Shown: positions 44,701 to 53,291 of the stretch, one piece after another
Position numbering within the stretch: position 1 is the stretch's first letter
Layout: each line of letters opens with the position of its first letter
DNA from: Actinomycetospora termitidis
GTDB lineage: Bacteria > Actinomycetota > Actinomycetes > Mycobacteriales > Pseudonocardiaceae
Assembly: GCF_030286555.1 (NCBI RefSeq)
Contig: NZ_JASVWF010000005.1
Span: 248,001-312,000, forward strand
Direction of reading: 5' to 3'
DNA: 64,000 nt
Notes under the pieces: model-generated
The model's input: only the letters and a program-made list of their open reading frames with translations
Databases searched by the model: none
Told to the model about the DNA's origin: nothing
Position numbers and translations under genes: made by a program

Positions 44701-45732
44701 TCAGTCCGCGGTCAGCTCCACGACGGGCTCCCGGACGTCGCGGACCCCGGCGTGCTCCGGCCGGAACGCCTGGCGGGCGCGCTTGTTCTCGTACATCGCG
44801 GCGTCGGCGGCCGCCACGGCCGCGGCGAACCCGCCGTCCACCCGGAACGGGGCCACACCGACGGAGCAGGGCACGCCGGCGTCGACGAGCACCGCCTGCA
44901 ACCGGTCGGCCAGGCGGGCGGCGTCGTCGGCCCCGACCGACGCGACCAGCCCGAACTCGTCGCCGCCGAGGCGCGCGAGCGGGTCACCGGCACGGACGGC
45001 CCCGAGCAGGGCGGTGGCCGTGCGGCGGAGGTGGCGGTCGCCGGCGTCGTGGCCCTCGGTGTCGTTCACCGTCTTCAGCCCGTCGAGGTCGACCATCACG
45101 ACCGAGGCAGGGTCGCCGAAGCGGCGGAACCGCTCCTCCTCGCGCGCGAGCCAGCGCTGCCAGCCGCGGCGGTTGAGCAGCCCGGTCAGTGCGTCGGTCT
45201 CGGCGTCGGAGACCGCCCGCTCGAGGGCCCGGGCGCTCTCCACGGCGGCGCCGTCGGCCTCGAGCACGCTGGAGAGCAGGCTCGACAGCAGGTCGAGCAG
45301 CGACTCGTGCCGCAGGAACTCGGCGGGCAGCGGGTCGGGGTTCAGGCCGACGACGGTGCCGAAGAGCGAGCCGTCGGGCCGCACGATCGGCGTCCCGACG
45401 TAGGCCCCGACCCGCACCGCGTGCGCCGCCTGCGCGCCGACCGCCGCAGCGAGGTCGGGGACGAGCGCGGTGTCCGGCACCACCCGCGGGGTGGTCCCCA
45501 GCGACATCGTCCGGCACAGCGAGGTCGACCACGCGACCTCGGCGCCGGGCCGCAGCCCGTAAGCGGTGTCCGCGGTGACCAGCATCGTCTGGCGCCGCCC
45601 GACCACGCGGGAGACGGCCCAGACGCCCATCGGCACGGTCGCCGCCAGGAAGTCCACGACCATGCGGCAGGCCGCGTCGAACGCCTTCTGCGGCGTCAGC
45701 TCCACCGCGACCTGCGCGCTCCGCGTCCGCAC
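44701..45732 (-). CDS. GAF-GGDEF diguanylate cyclase (copy 1)
   Basis: A 343-residue cytoplasmic cyclase. Residues 10-180 form a GAF-like sensor with TPQKAFDAACRMVVDFLAA and GAYVGTPIVRPDGSLFGTVV; the C-terminal GGDEF domain has DALTGLLNRRGW, MVDLDGLKTVNDTEGHDAGD and the intact active-site loop RLGGDEFGLV. The inhibitory I-site RxxD is present five residues before it (RAGDPLARL), so product inhibition by c-di-GMP is expected. GTG 45732 is a tentative start. It is a paralogue of the next gene at 45827, co-directional, 94 bp apart. Confidence 0.88.
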   Translation of the reverse strand: MRTRSAQVAVELTPQKAFDAACRMVVDFLAATVPMGVWAVSRVVGRRQTMLVTADTAYGLRPGAEVAWSTSLCRTMSLGTTPRVVPDTALVPDLAAAVGAQAAHAVRVGAYVGTPIVRPDGSLFGTVVGLNPDPLPAEFLRHESLLDLLSSLLSSVLEADGAAVESARALERAVSDAETDALTGLLNRRGWQRWLAREEERFRRFGDPASVVMVDLDGLKTVNDTEGHDAGDRHLRRTATALLGAVRAGDPLARLGGDEFGLVASVGADDAARLADRLQAVLVDAGVPCSVGVAPFRVDGGFAAAVAAADAAMYENKRARQAFRPEHAGVRDVREPVVELTAD

Positions 45733-45826
45733 TCCCGATCCCCTCGTCGTCGCCACCGGTCCCGGACTACCCCGCACCGGACGCCGAGGTGGCCCCGTGA
45801 GCGGGAGGACCACCCCGTCGGGCGGC

Positions 45827-46816
45827 TCACGATCCGGTGACGCGCGCTCCCTTGCGGGCCCGCTTGTCGGTGTACATCGCGGCGTCCGCCTCGGAGATCG
45901 CCTCGGAGAACCCGGACGCCAACCCCACCGGGGCGACGCCGATCGAGCACGGCGTCCCGGCGTCGTCGAGGACGCGCTGGAGCCGCGCCACCAGCGGGCC
46001 GGCGTCGTCGGGACCCACCGTGGCCACCATCGCGAACTCGTCGCCGCCGAGCCGGGCCAGCGGGTCGCCGTGCCGGGTCGCGGCGCGCAGGGTCTCCGCG
46101 GTGCGCTGCAGGAAGCGGTCACCGGCGTCGTGGCCCTGGGTGTCGTTGACCTCCTTGAGGCCGTCGAGGTCCATCATCAGGACGCAGGCGGGGTCACCGA
46201 ACCGTCGGAAGCGCTCCTCCTCGCGCTCGAGCCACCGGGTCCACCCGCGGCGGTTCAGCAGGCCGGTGAGCTGGTCGGTCTCGGCGTCGGAGACGGCCCG
46301 CTCGAGCTCGCGGGCGTGGTCCACGGCGTTCGTGTCGGCCTCGAGCACGCTGGACAGGAGGCTGGAGAGCAGGTCGAGCAGCCCCTCGTGGGACACGAAC
46401 CCGTCGCCCATCGGCTGCTTGTTCAGCCCGATCAGGGTGCCGAAGAGTTCGCCGCCGGGCTGGACGATCGGGGTCCCGACGTAGGCCGCGACCGGGAAGT
46501 CGAGCGCCGCGGCGGACTCCGCCGGCGCCTGCAGCTGCGGTACCGCGGACGTGTCCGGCACGACCCGTGGCGTGTCCCCGGTCACCATCGTCTGGCACAT
46601 CGTCTCGGTCCACCGGTTGCCGAAGCCCGGGGCGAGCCCGTAGTCCCGGTCGTGGGCCACCAGCACCGTCTGCCACCCGGCCGCCACGCGCGTCACCGCC
46701 CACGCGCCGAGCGGGACGGACTCGGCGAGGTAGTCCACGACCATCCGGCAGGCCTGGTCGAACGCTCGCGGCGGCGCCAGGTCGGCGATGACCGCGCCGT
46801 CGTCACTGCTGTTCAC
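45827..46816 (-). CDS. GAF-GGDEF diguanylate cyclase (copy 2)
   Basis: A 329-residue paralogue of the preceding gene product with the same GAF (PRAFDQACRMVVDYLAE, VAAYVGTPIVQPGGELFGT) and GGDEF (DQLTGLLNRRGW, MDLDGLKEVNDTQGHDAGD, RLGGDEFAMV) layout and an I-site RHGD. Active-site residues are intact. GTG 46816 has AGGGG 7 nt upstream; ATG 46858 is possible, but it overlaps a TAACAA -10-like sequence. The linker between the domains is nearly identical to that of copy 1 (LLDLLSSLLSSVLEAD), indicating fairly recent duplication. Confidence 0.88.
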   Translation of the reverse strand: MNSSDDGAVIADLAPPRAFDQACRMVVDYLAESVPLGAWAVTRVAAGWQTVLVAHDRDYGLAPGFGNRWTETMCQTMVTGDTPRVVPDTSAVPQLQAPAESAAALDFPVAAYVGTPIVQPGGELFGTLIGLNKQPMGDGFVSHEGLLDLLSSLLSSVLEADTNAVDHARELERAVSDAETDQLTGLLNRRGWTRWLEREEERFRRFGDPACVLMMDLDGLKEVNDTQGHDAGDRFLQRTAETLRAATRHGDPLARLGGDEFAMVATVGPDDAGPLVARLQRVLDDAGTPCSIGVAPVGLASGFSEAISEADAAMYTDKRARKGARVTGS

Positions 46817-46895
46817 ATCGATCCCCTTGCCACAGCCCGTGCCTCCCCCGGCACTCATTGTTACCGGAGCCGGGACGCCGCGCGGCAGGGGGCGG

Positions 46896-47330
46896 TCACG
46901 GAGGAGTGACCCTCCGCAGGTGGATCAGCGGGTGCGCCAGACCGTCGGAGTCGGTCTCGGACCGGCCGATCTCGACGAAGCCCCGGCGCCGGTACCAGTC
47001 GCGGGCGCGCGGGTTCTCCTCGTTGACGTCCACGGTGAGGATCGGGGCGCGGACGTCGTCGAGCAGGGCGGTCCCGATGCCGCGGCCGTGCGCGACGGGG
47101 TCGACGAACAGCATCGCCACGTCGCCGCCGCGCCCGCTGCGGAAGCCGAGCGGCCCGTCGTCGGGACCGGTCGCGACGCGCACCGCGGCCCGCGGCAGCT
47201 CGCCGCGCAGGCGGCGCTCGAACCCGTCGACCTCCGCGGTCGTCAGGAAGTCGTGCGTGGCCTCCACGGCGCGGCGCCAGACGCCGACGAGGGCGTCCAG
47301 GTCGGCCGGGACGGAATCTCGGATGTGCAC
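46896..47330 (-). CDS. YjaB-like GNAT acetyltransferase
   Basis: A 144-residue GNAT protein. VGVWRRAVEATHDFL, VAMLFVDPVAHGRGIGTALL (acetyl-CoA loop HGRGIG) and VDVNEENPRARDWYRRRGF with VEIGRSETDSDGLAHPLIHL match E. coli YjaB over the length, as I recall it. The substrate of YjaB is not established. GTG 47330 has a GAGGGT ribosome site and starts exactly where the divergent MerR promoter begins, so transcription of the two genes overlaps. Confidence 0.85.
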   Translation of the reverse strand: MHIRDSVPADLDALVGVWRRAVEATHDFLTTAEVDGFERRLRGELPRAAVRVATGPDDGPLGFRSGRGGDVAMLFVDPVAHGRGIGTALLDDVRAPILTVDVNEENPRARDWYRRRGFVEIGRSETDSDGLAHPLIHLRRVTPP

Positions 47331-47361
47331 TTGACCCTCACGCGACGTCAGCCCGGAACCT
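47331..47361 (+). promoter_or_regulatory. MerR-type promoter with 19-bp spacer
   Basis: TTGACC (47331-47336), 19 bases, then GAACCT (47356-47361), then 7 nt to ATG 47369. The long spacer containing an imperfect dyad (CTCACG...CGTCAG) is the hallmark of promoters activated by DNA distortion by MerR proteins, here most likely by the product of the gene itself. Confidence 0.7.
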
Positions 47362-47368
47362 GGCCATC

Positions 47369-48136
47369 ATGACCGGGATGACGGACACGGCGCTCACCGT
47401 CGGCCAGGTGGCCGAGCGCTACGGGCTGACGGTGCGGACCCTGCACCACTACGACGAGATCGGGCTGCTGCGCCCGAGCGGTCGCAGTGCGTCGGGCTAC
47501 CGCCTCTACGCCCCGTCCGACGTCACCCGCCTGCAGCACGTCGTGGTGTACCGGCGACTCGGGTTCGGCCTGGAGGACATCGCCGTCCTCCTCGACGACC
47601 CCGCGGCCGACGTCGGCGAGCACCTGCGACGGCAGCGGGACGCGGTCACCACCCGGCTCGACGAGCTGACCGACCTCGTCGTGGCCATCGACCGAGCCCT
47701 GGAGGCGGAGATGGACGGCATACAGCTGACCCGCGAGGAGCGCAGGGAGCTCTTCGGGGAGGGATTCAAGGATGAGTACCAGGCCGAGGCACGGGAGCGC
47801 TGGGGCGACACCGAGCAGTGGCGGCAGTCGCAGGAGCGGACCGCGCGGTACACGAAGGACGACTGGGTCGCGATCAAGGCCGAGACGGACGCGGTCAACG
47901 CGGCGTTCGTGGCGGCCAAGCGGTCCGGCGCCGCGCCGGACTCCGACGCGGCCCGCGCGGCCGCCGAGGCGCACGGCCGGCAGATCCACGAGCGGTTCTA
48001 CGACCTCTCGCCGGAGATGCACCGCAACCTCGCCTGCCTGTACGTGCAGGACGAGCGGTTCGCCAAGACCTACGACGACCTCGAGCCGGGCCTCGCGCAG
48101 TACGTCCACGACGCGATCAACGCCTATCGGAGTTGA
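47369..48136 (+). CDS. MerR family regulator with TipAS effector domain
   Basis: A 255-residue regulator. Residues 1-75 are the winged-helix DNA-binding domain (LTVGQVAERYGLTVRTLHHY, GLLRPSGRSASGYRLYAP), followed by a dimerising coiled coil and a C-terminal TipAS antibiotic-recognition domain of about 120 residues (RERWGDTEQWRQSQERTARY, QIHERFYDLSPEMHRNLACL). TipAL-type proteins are induced by thiopeptides and activate their own promoters. ATG 47369 is 7 nt after the -10 box. The neighbouring acetyltransferase is a possible target. Ligand unknown. Confidence 0.92.
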   Translation: MTGMTDTALTVGQVAERYGLTVRTLHHYDEIGLLRPSGRSASGYRLYAPSDVTRLQHVVVYRRLGFGLEDIAVLLDDPAADVGEHLRRQRDAVTTRLDELTDLVVAIDRALEAEMDGIQLTREERRELFGEGFKDEYQAEARERWGDTEQWRQSQERTARYTKDDWVAIKAETDAVNAAFVAAKRSGAAPDSDAARAAAEAHGRQIHERFYDLSPEMHRNLACLYVQDERFAKTYDDLEPGLAQYVHDAINAYRS

Positions 48137-48230
48137 TCGGAACCGATCGCGGGGACCGTGCGTCGCCCCGTCCGACGAGCCACGTCGGAAGGGGCTGGGA
48201 TGGAGGAACCGTGCGACCTACCCTCGAGCC

Positions 48231-48746
48231 ATGAGAGCCGTCGTCCCGGAGGTGCTGCTCGACGAGCGGCGCCGCCTGGGCCTGGACCGGAAGGACGAGC
48301 TCTGGGACGGGGTCCTGCACATGGTGCCCCCGCCCGGTGACCCCCACCAGGGGCTCTCCGCGGAGCTGTTCCTCGTCCTCGGCCCCCTCGCGAAGGCGCG
48401 GGGTCTCGTCCCGCGGATGGAGACGGGCCTGTTCCGGACCCGGGACGACTACCGGGTCCCCGACCAGCTCTACCGTCGTCCCGACGCCGGATCCTCCCGC
48501 GGCGCCGAGAGCGCCGAGCTGGTCGTGGAGATCCTGTCGCCGGGCGACGAGACCGTCGCGAAACTCCCCTGGTACGCCGAGCTCGGTGTGCGGGAGGTGC
48601 TGGTCCTCGACCCCGATGACCGCACCGCCCGGCTGTTCCGCGGGGCCACCGAGGTCGACGCCATGTCCGAGGTCCTCGGTGTCGCGTTCGCGTCCGTCGA
48701 GCAGGCCCTGTGCCTGTCGTGGGACGGCGGGTCGTCGACGCTCTGA
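48231..48746 (+). CDS. Uma2 (DUF820) family protein, copy 1
   Basis: A 171-residue PD-(D/E)XK-fold protein. Features are DELWDGVLHMVPPPGDPHQGLS (part), VPDQLYRRPD, ELVVEILSPGDET and KLPWYAELGVREVLVLDP, matching Uma2. The usual catalytic pattern D...ExxSP...K(xx)Y is only partly kept: VEILSPGDE is present and K precedes LPWYAE. ATG 48231 is preceded by TACCCT (48219-48224) 6 nt upstream, suggesting a leaderless mRNA. A second, divergent copy follows in tandem. Confidence 0.86.
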   Translation: MRAVVPEVLLDERRRLGLDRKDELWDGVLHMVPPPGDPHQGLSAELFLVLGPLAKARGLVPRMETGLFRTRDDYRVPDQLYRRPDAGSSRGAESAELVVEILSPGDETVAKLPWYAELGVREVLVLDPDDRTARLFRGATEVDAMSEVLGVAFASVEQALCLSWDGGSSTL

Positions 48747-48791
48747 GGGGTGTCGCGGAACGGCCCCACGCAACGTCGGGGAGGTGCGAGC

Positions 48792-49334
48792 ATGAGCAGC
48801 GACCGGGGAGGTGACATGAGCATCAGCTACTCCGCTCCCTCGCGGCTGCTCGAGCTCGCCGACTGGGACGCGCTCCCGGAGGACGAGCTCCATCACGTCG
48901 AGCTGGTGGAGGGGGTGCTGGTCGTGTCGCCCAGGGCGCAGTTCCAGCACGGGCACGCTGTCGTCCGGGTCGCCTCGGCGCTGCACCACCAGCTGCCGCC
49001 GCACCTCGCTACGTTGATCGAGGTCGAGATCGTCGTCGAGGGCGACCCCTTCCCGACGGTGCGGGTGCCCGACGTCGTGGTGGTCCCGGCCGACATCGTG
49101 GACCGGCGGGCGCGGTGCGACGCCGACGAGGTCCGGGTCGCCGTCGAGGTCCTCTCCCCCGGTTCCCGGCGGACCGATCGGATCATGAAGGCGGCCGAGT
49201 ACGGGTCGGCGGGCATCGCGCACTACGTCCTGGTGGACCCGGAGGGCGCCACCCTCGTGCTGGCGCTGCGCGACGGCGCGTACGAGGAGGTCGACGTCCT
49301 GGAGCTGGACGGCGTGCGGATCGACCTCGGCTGA
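48792..49334 (+). CDS. Uma2 (DUF820) family protein, copy 2
   Basis: About 180 residues; typical Uma2: DWDALPEDELHHVELVEG, VSPRAQFQHGHAVVRVASAL, VPDVVVVPAD, VAVEVLSPGSRRTDRIMKAAEYG with the catalytic-type E...SP...K-AEY, and HYVLVDPEG. The ribosome site and start are duplicated: GGGGAGGTG (48778-48786) precedes ATG 48792 and the same 9 bases (48805-48813) precede an in-frame ATG at 48816. Either start could be used; I list the longer. Function of the family, thought to be nuclease-like, is unproven. It is co-directional with copy 1 and 1 bp from the FGGY kinase gene. Confidence 0.85.
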   Translation: MSSDRGGDMSISYSAPSRLLELADWDALPEDELHHVELVEGVLVVSPRAQFQHGHAVVRVASALHHQLPPHLATLIEVEIVVEGDPFPTVRVPDVVVVPADIVDRRARCDADEVRVAVEVLSPGSRRTDRIMKAAEYGSAGIAHYVLVDPEGATLVLALRDGAYEEVDVLELDGVRIDLG

Positions 49335-49335
49335 G

Positions 49336-50787
49336 ATGCCCACCTACCTCGGCATCGACATCGGGACGTCGAGCTCGAAGGGTGTGCTCGTCGGCGACGA
49401 CGAGACCGTCCTCGCGCGGGCCCAGGTGGAGCACGCGACGTCGTACCCCGCGCCGGGGCACGTGGAGCACGACGCCGAGGCCGTGTGGTGGCACGACCTC
49501 GTCCACCTCGTCCGCGAGCTCGGCGGGAGCCCGGACGCGGTCGGGGTGAGCGGCATCGGCCCGGTGCTGCTGCCCGCCGACGCCGCGGGCCGGCCGCTGC
49601 GTCCGGCGATCCTCTACGGGGTCGACACCCGGGCCACCCGCGAGATCGCGGAGCTGACCGAGCGGTTCGGCGCCGCGGAGATCCTGCGCCGGGGCGGGAC
49701 ACCGCTGTCGAGCCAGGCGGTCGGCCCCAAGATCGCGTGGCTGCGTCGGCACGAGCCGGAGGTGTGGGACGCGACGGCGATGCTGCTCATGGCGAGCTCG
49801 TTCCTGGTGCACCGGCTGACCGGCGAGTACGTGCTCGACCACCATTCGGCCAGCCAGTGCGACCCGCTGTACGACCTCGACGCCGCGGACTGGGCGGCCG
49901 ACTGGGCGGACGAGGTCGCGCCCGGCCTCGCGCTGCCCCGGCTGGCGTGGCCCACCGAGGTCGCCGGGCACGTCACCGCGGCCGCCGCGGCGGAGACCGG
50001 GCTGCGGGAGGGCACCCCGGTCACCGTCGGGACCATCGACGCGTGGGCCGAGGCCGCGTCGGTGGGCGTCGAGGGGCCGGGCGACACCATGGTCATGTAC
50101 GGCACGACGATGTTCCTGGTCCAGACCGCCGATGCGCCCGCGCGGCACGAGACGCTCTGGTCCACCCGCGGCGTGACGCCGGGTTCGTTCACGACGGCGG
50201 CCGGGATGGCGACCGGCGGGGCGGTCACCACGTGGCTGCGCGACCTCGTCGGCGGTGACCACACCTCGTTGACCGCCGCGGCCGGTGAGGTCCCGGCCGG
50301 CGCGGGCGCTCTGCTGCTCCTCCCCTACTTCGCCGGTGAGCGCACGCCGGTGTTCGACCCCGACGCCCGCGGGGTGCTGATCGGCCTGACCACCCAGCAC
50401 GGCGCGCCGGAGATCTACCGCGCCGCGCTGGAGGGCATCGCCCACGGTGTGCGGCACAACCTCGCCGCGTTCCCCGCCGCCGATGCCCGCCTCGTCGCCG
50501 TGGGCGGGGGCACGACCGGCGGGGTGTGGACGCAGATCGTCAGCGACGTGACCGGCCTTCGCCAGGACGTCCCGGCCGACACCACCGGCGCGGCCCTCGG
50601 CGACGCCTGGCTCGCGGCCGTGGCGACGGGGGCCGAGCCCGACATCGCGGCGTGGAACCCCGTCGTCGGGACCGTGGAGCCGGACCCGGCCACCCGGGAG
50701 GTCCACGACGCGATGCACGAGCACTACCGCGCCCTCTACCCGGCGACCCGGGAGACGGCGCACTTCCTGGCCGGCCTCAGACGGTGA
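49336..50787 (+). CDS. FGGY-family carbohydrate kinase
   Basis: A 483-residue kinase. Phosphate-1 loop YLGIDIGTSSSKGVLVGDD (part: GIDIGTSSSKG), adenosine/phosphate-2 region TVGTIDAWAEAASVGV with MVMYGTTMF, LPYFAGERTPVFDP and the C-terminal adenosine motif AVGGGTTGGVWTQIVSDVTG place it near xylulokinases. Catalytic Asp is probably in GTIDAW. The exact sugar cannot be named. ATG 49336 lies just after the Uma2 stop, so the gene may be in an operon with Uma2 copy 2. Its 3' end overlaps the convergent oxidoreductase by 11 bp. Confidence 0.86.
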   Translation: MPTYLGIDIGTSSSKGVLVGDDETVLARAQVEHATSYPAPGHVEHDAEAVWWHDLVHLVRELGGSPDAVGVSGIGPVLLPADAAGRPLRPAILYGVDTRATREIAELTERFGAAEILRRGGTPLSSQAVGPKIAWLRRHEPEVWDATAMLLMASSFLVHRLTGEYVLDHHSASQCDPLYDLDAADWAADWADEVAPGLALPRLAWPTEVAGHVTAAAAAETGLREGTPVTVGTIDAWAEAASVGVEGPGDTMVMYGTTMFLVQTADAPARHETLWSTRGVTPGSFTTAAGMATGGAVTTWLRDLVGGDHTSLTAAAGEVPAGAGALLLLPYFAGERTPVFDPDARGVLIGLTTQHGAPEIYRAALEGIAHGVRHNLAAFPAADARLVAVGGGTTGGVWTQIVSDVTGLRQDVPADTTGAALGDAWLAAVATGAEPDIAAWNPVVGTVEPDPATREVHDAMHEHYRALYPATRETAHFLAGLRR

Positions 50788-51754
50788 TGGCGACCTTGCC
50801 GGTCATGCGTCCGCTCTCCACCATCTCGTGGGCGCGCTGCAGGGTCTCCGGGGTGAGCCCGTCGAGGCGCTCGGAGAGCGTGGTACGGATCGACCCGCCC
50901 TCGATCAGCTCGGCCGTGCGGTCCAGCAGCTCGTGCTGGGCGACCATGTCCGGCGGCGCGAACATCGGGCGCGTGAACATCAGCTCCCAGTGCAGGGCCA
51001 GGCTCTTGTCCTTCAGCGGCAGCGTCTCCAGGCCCTCCGGCTCGTCGATCGCGACGATGCCCCCGCCGGGGTTCAGCAGCTCCGCGTAGGCCTCGATCAT
51101 CCCGGCGGTGGCGGGCGAGAAGACCAGGTCGACGCCGTCGGGGGCGACCTCCCGGACCGAGGCGACCAGGTCGTGGTGGTCGGCCAGGTGGTGGGCCCCC
51201 ATCGCGGTCGCCCAGTCGCGGGAGGCCTCGCGCGACGCCGTCCCGACCAGGGTCAGATCGGTCAGGGCGCGGGCATACTGCAGCACCATCGACCCGACCC
51301 CGCCGGCCGCGCCCAGCACGAGCAGCGTGCGCGACCGGCCGTCAGGAAGACGGAAGCGGTCGAAGAGCGACTCCCACGCCGTGATCGACGTGAGCGGGAG
51401 CGCCGCCGCCTCCGCCCAGTCGAGGGTCGACGGCTTGCGGCCGACGATCCGCTCGTCGACGACGTGGTACTGCGCGTTCGTGCCCGGCCGGGTGATCGAC
51501 CCGGCCTCCATGACCTCGTCGCCGACGGCGAACAGGGTCACCTCGTCGCCGACCGCGGTGACCACCCCGGCGGCGTCGAACCCGAGGACCTTCGGCTCGC
51601 CGCCGGGGTCGACGCCGTGGTGGAGCTTCGTGTCGACGGGGTTCACCGAGACCGCACGGACCTCGACGACGAGGTCCCGCGGACCGGGGGTCGGCTCGGG
51701 CAGGTCGATCTCGGTGAACGGGCCGGACGTCTGGTGGTAGGCGATCGCCTTCAT
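50777..51754 (-). CDS. Zinc-independent MDR-family oxidoreductase (quinone-oxidoreductase-like)
   Basis: A 325-residue medium-chain reductase. N-terminal GroES-like domain (MKAIAYHQTSGPFTEIDLP, VSVNPVDTKLHHG) and a Rossmann domain with VLGAAGGVGSMVLQYARAL; SREASRDWATAMGAHH fits NADP specificity. The cysteine zinc ligands of alcohol dehydrogenases are absent, so it belongs with zinc-type-like alcohol dehydrogenases / ZADH2 or quinone reductases. It lies after palindrome copy 2 and may be separately expressed from the aldehyde dehydrogenase upstream. ATG 51754 is at the family N-terminus. Confidence 0.87.
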   Translation of the reverse strand: MKAIAYHQTSGPFTEIDLPEPTPGPRDLVVEVRAVSVNPVDTKLHHGVDPGGEPKVLGFDAAGVVTAVGDEVTLFAVGDEVMEAGSITRPGTNAQYHVVDERIVGRKPSTLDWAEAAALPLTSITAWESLFDRFRLPDGRSRTLLVLGAAGGVGSMVLQYARALTDLTLVGTASREASRDWATAMGAHHLADHHDLVASVREVAPDGVDLVFSPATAGMIEAYAELLNPGGGIVAIDEPEGLETLPLKDKSLALHWELMFTRPMFAPPDMVAQHELLDRTAELIEGGSIRTTLSERLDGLTPETLQRAHEMVESGRMTGKVAITV

Positions 51755-51772
51755 GGGTGTGCGGTACCCGCA

Positions 51773-51814
51773 GGTGAGCACTTGTTGTCGCCATGGCGAC
51801 AACAAGTGCTCACC
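51773..51814. repeat. Palindromic intergenic repeat, copy 2
   Basis: A perfect 42-bp palindrome with 21-bp arms that begin GGTGAGCACTTGTTGTCGCC and meet at the central AT. It lies between two co-directional genes, downstream of the aldehyde dehydrogenase stop (9 bp) and upstream of the oxidoreductase. Related to copies at 13431, 56855 and 60956. Confidence 0.8.
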
Positions 51815-51822
51815 AGCGCAGC

Positions 51823-53286
51823 TCATCCCAGCGTGAACGGGTCCCGCGTGCCGCCGGTCAGCTCGACCCACACCGCCTTGGTCTCCAGGTAGGCGTCGAT
51901 GCCGTGCAGGCCGTTCTCGCGGCCGAGGCCGGACTGCTTGAACCCGCCGAACGGGACGCTCGGTGAGAGCACGCGGTAGGCGTTGATCCACACCGACCCG
52001 GCCCGGATGCGCGCGGCGACCCGGTGCGCCCGGTGCACGTCCTTGGTCCACACCGCGCCCGCGAGGCCGTACGGGGTGTCGTTCGCGAGCTTGATCGCCT
52101 CCTCCTCGTCGGTGAAGGTGACCGCCGAGAGGACCGGCCCGAAGACCTCCTCGCGGTAGACGGTGTCCGTCGGCTTGACGCTCAGGACGGTGGGGCGCAC
52201 GAAGTAGCTGCCCAGCGACTCCTCGGCGACGCCGCCGTAGGCGATGGTCGCGCCCTCCTCGCGGGCCTTGTCGAGGTAGCCGAGCACCTTCTCGTACTGC
52301 GGCTGGTTGGCGACCGGCCCCATCTCGGTCTCGGCGTCCATCGGGTTGCCGAGCTTGATCGACGCGGCGCGCTCGGCGACCAGGCGCACGAGCTCGTCGT
52401 GGACGTCGGCGTGCACGATCAGCCGCGATCCGGCCATGCAGGTCTGCCCGGTCGCCGCGAACACGCCGGCGACCAGCCCGTTCGCGGCGGCCTGCAGGTC
52501 GGCGTCGGCGAACACGACCTGCGGCGACTTGCCGCCGAGCTCCAGGGTGACCGGGTTGAGGTTCTCCATCGCGGCCTGGCCGACGTGCCGGCCGGTCGCG
52601 GTGGAGCCGGTGAACGCGACCTTGTCGACGCCGGGGTGGGCGGCCAGGTGGGCACCGGTCTCGCGGTTCAGCCCGGTGACGACGTTGACGACGCCGGCCG
52701 GGATGCCGGCCTGCTCGATGAGGTCCGCGAAGCCCAGCGTCGACGCCGGCGCGTGCTCCGACGGCTTGACGACGACGGTGCAGCCGGCGGCGAGCAGCGG
52801 CGCCAGCTTGAACGTCATCAGCAGCAGCGGCGAGTTCCACGGCGTGATCGCCGCGACGACGCCGATCGGCTCGCGGCGGGTGTAGACGAGATAGTTCGGG
52901 TTCGGCGAGGGGATCTGGGCGCCCTCGATCTTGTCGGCCAGCCCGGCGAAGTAGTGGTACCAGCCGCCGAGGCCGTTGAGCTGGCCGAGCATCTCGCGGT
53001 AGAGCTTGCCGGAGTCGTTGACCTCCAGGGTCGCGAGGCGCTCGGCGTTCTGGCCGATCAGATCGCCCAGGCGGCGCAGGCACGCGGCCCGCGCGAACCC
53101 CGTCATCGCGCCCCACTCGCCGTCGAAGGCCGAGCGGGCGGCCGCGACGGCGGCGTCGACGTCGTCCGGACCGCCGTCCGGGATCGTCGCCCAGCTCTCG
53201 CCGGTGTAGGGGTTCTGCGACTCGAAGGTCGCCCCCGAGATCGCGTCGACGGACCGACCGCCGATCAGCATGCGGAACGTCTCCAT
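51823..53286 (-). CDS. NAD(P)-dependent aldehyde dehydrogenase
   Basis: A 487-residue ALDH. The catalytic Cys is in GVFAATGQTCMAGSR and the Glu in VTLELGGKSPQ; VAAITPWNSPLLLMTFKLAP, FTGSTATGRHV (cofactor) and the C-terminal FGGFKQSGLGRENG are standard. ATG 53286 is chosen over GTG 53295 because GAGGTG lies 7 nt upstream. Third gene of the operon FMN reductase, RibB-like, ALDH; oxidises an aldehyde probably released by the neighbouring LLM monooxygenase. The substrate is inferred only from this context. Confidence 0.93.
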   Translation of the reverse strand: METFRMLIGGRSVDAISGATFESQNPYTGESWATIPDGGPDDVDAAVAAARSAFDGEWGAMTGFARAACLRRLGDLIGQNAERLATLEVNDSGKLYREMLGQLNGLGGWYHYFAGLADKIEGAQIPSPNPNYLVYTRREPIGVVAAITPWNSPLLLMTFKLAPLLAAGCTVVVKPSEHAPASTLGFADLIEQAGIPAGVVNVVTGLNRETGAHLAAHPGVDKVAFTGSTATGRHVGQAAMENLNPVTLELGGKSPQVVFADADLQAAANGLVAGVFAATGQTCMAGSRLIVHADVHDELVRLVAERAASIKLGNPMDAETEMGPVANQPQYEKVLGYLDKAREEGATIAYGGVAEESLGSYFVRPTVLSVKPTDTVYREEVFGPVLSAVTFTDEEEAIKLANDTPYGLAGAVWTKDVHRAHRVAARIRAGSVWINAYRVLSPSVPFGGFKQSGLGRENGLHGIDAYLETKAVWVELTGGTRDPFTLG

Positions 53287-53291
53287 GGTGC

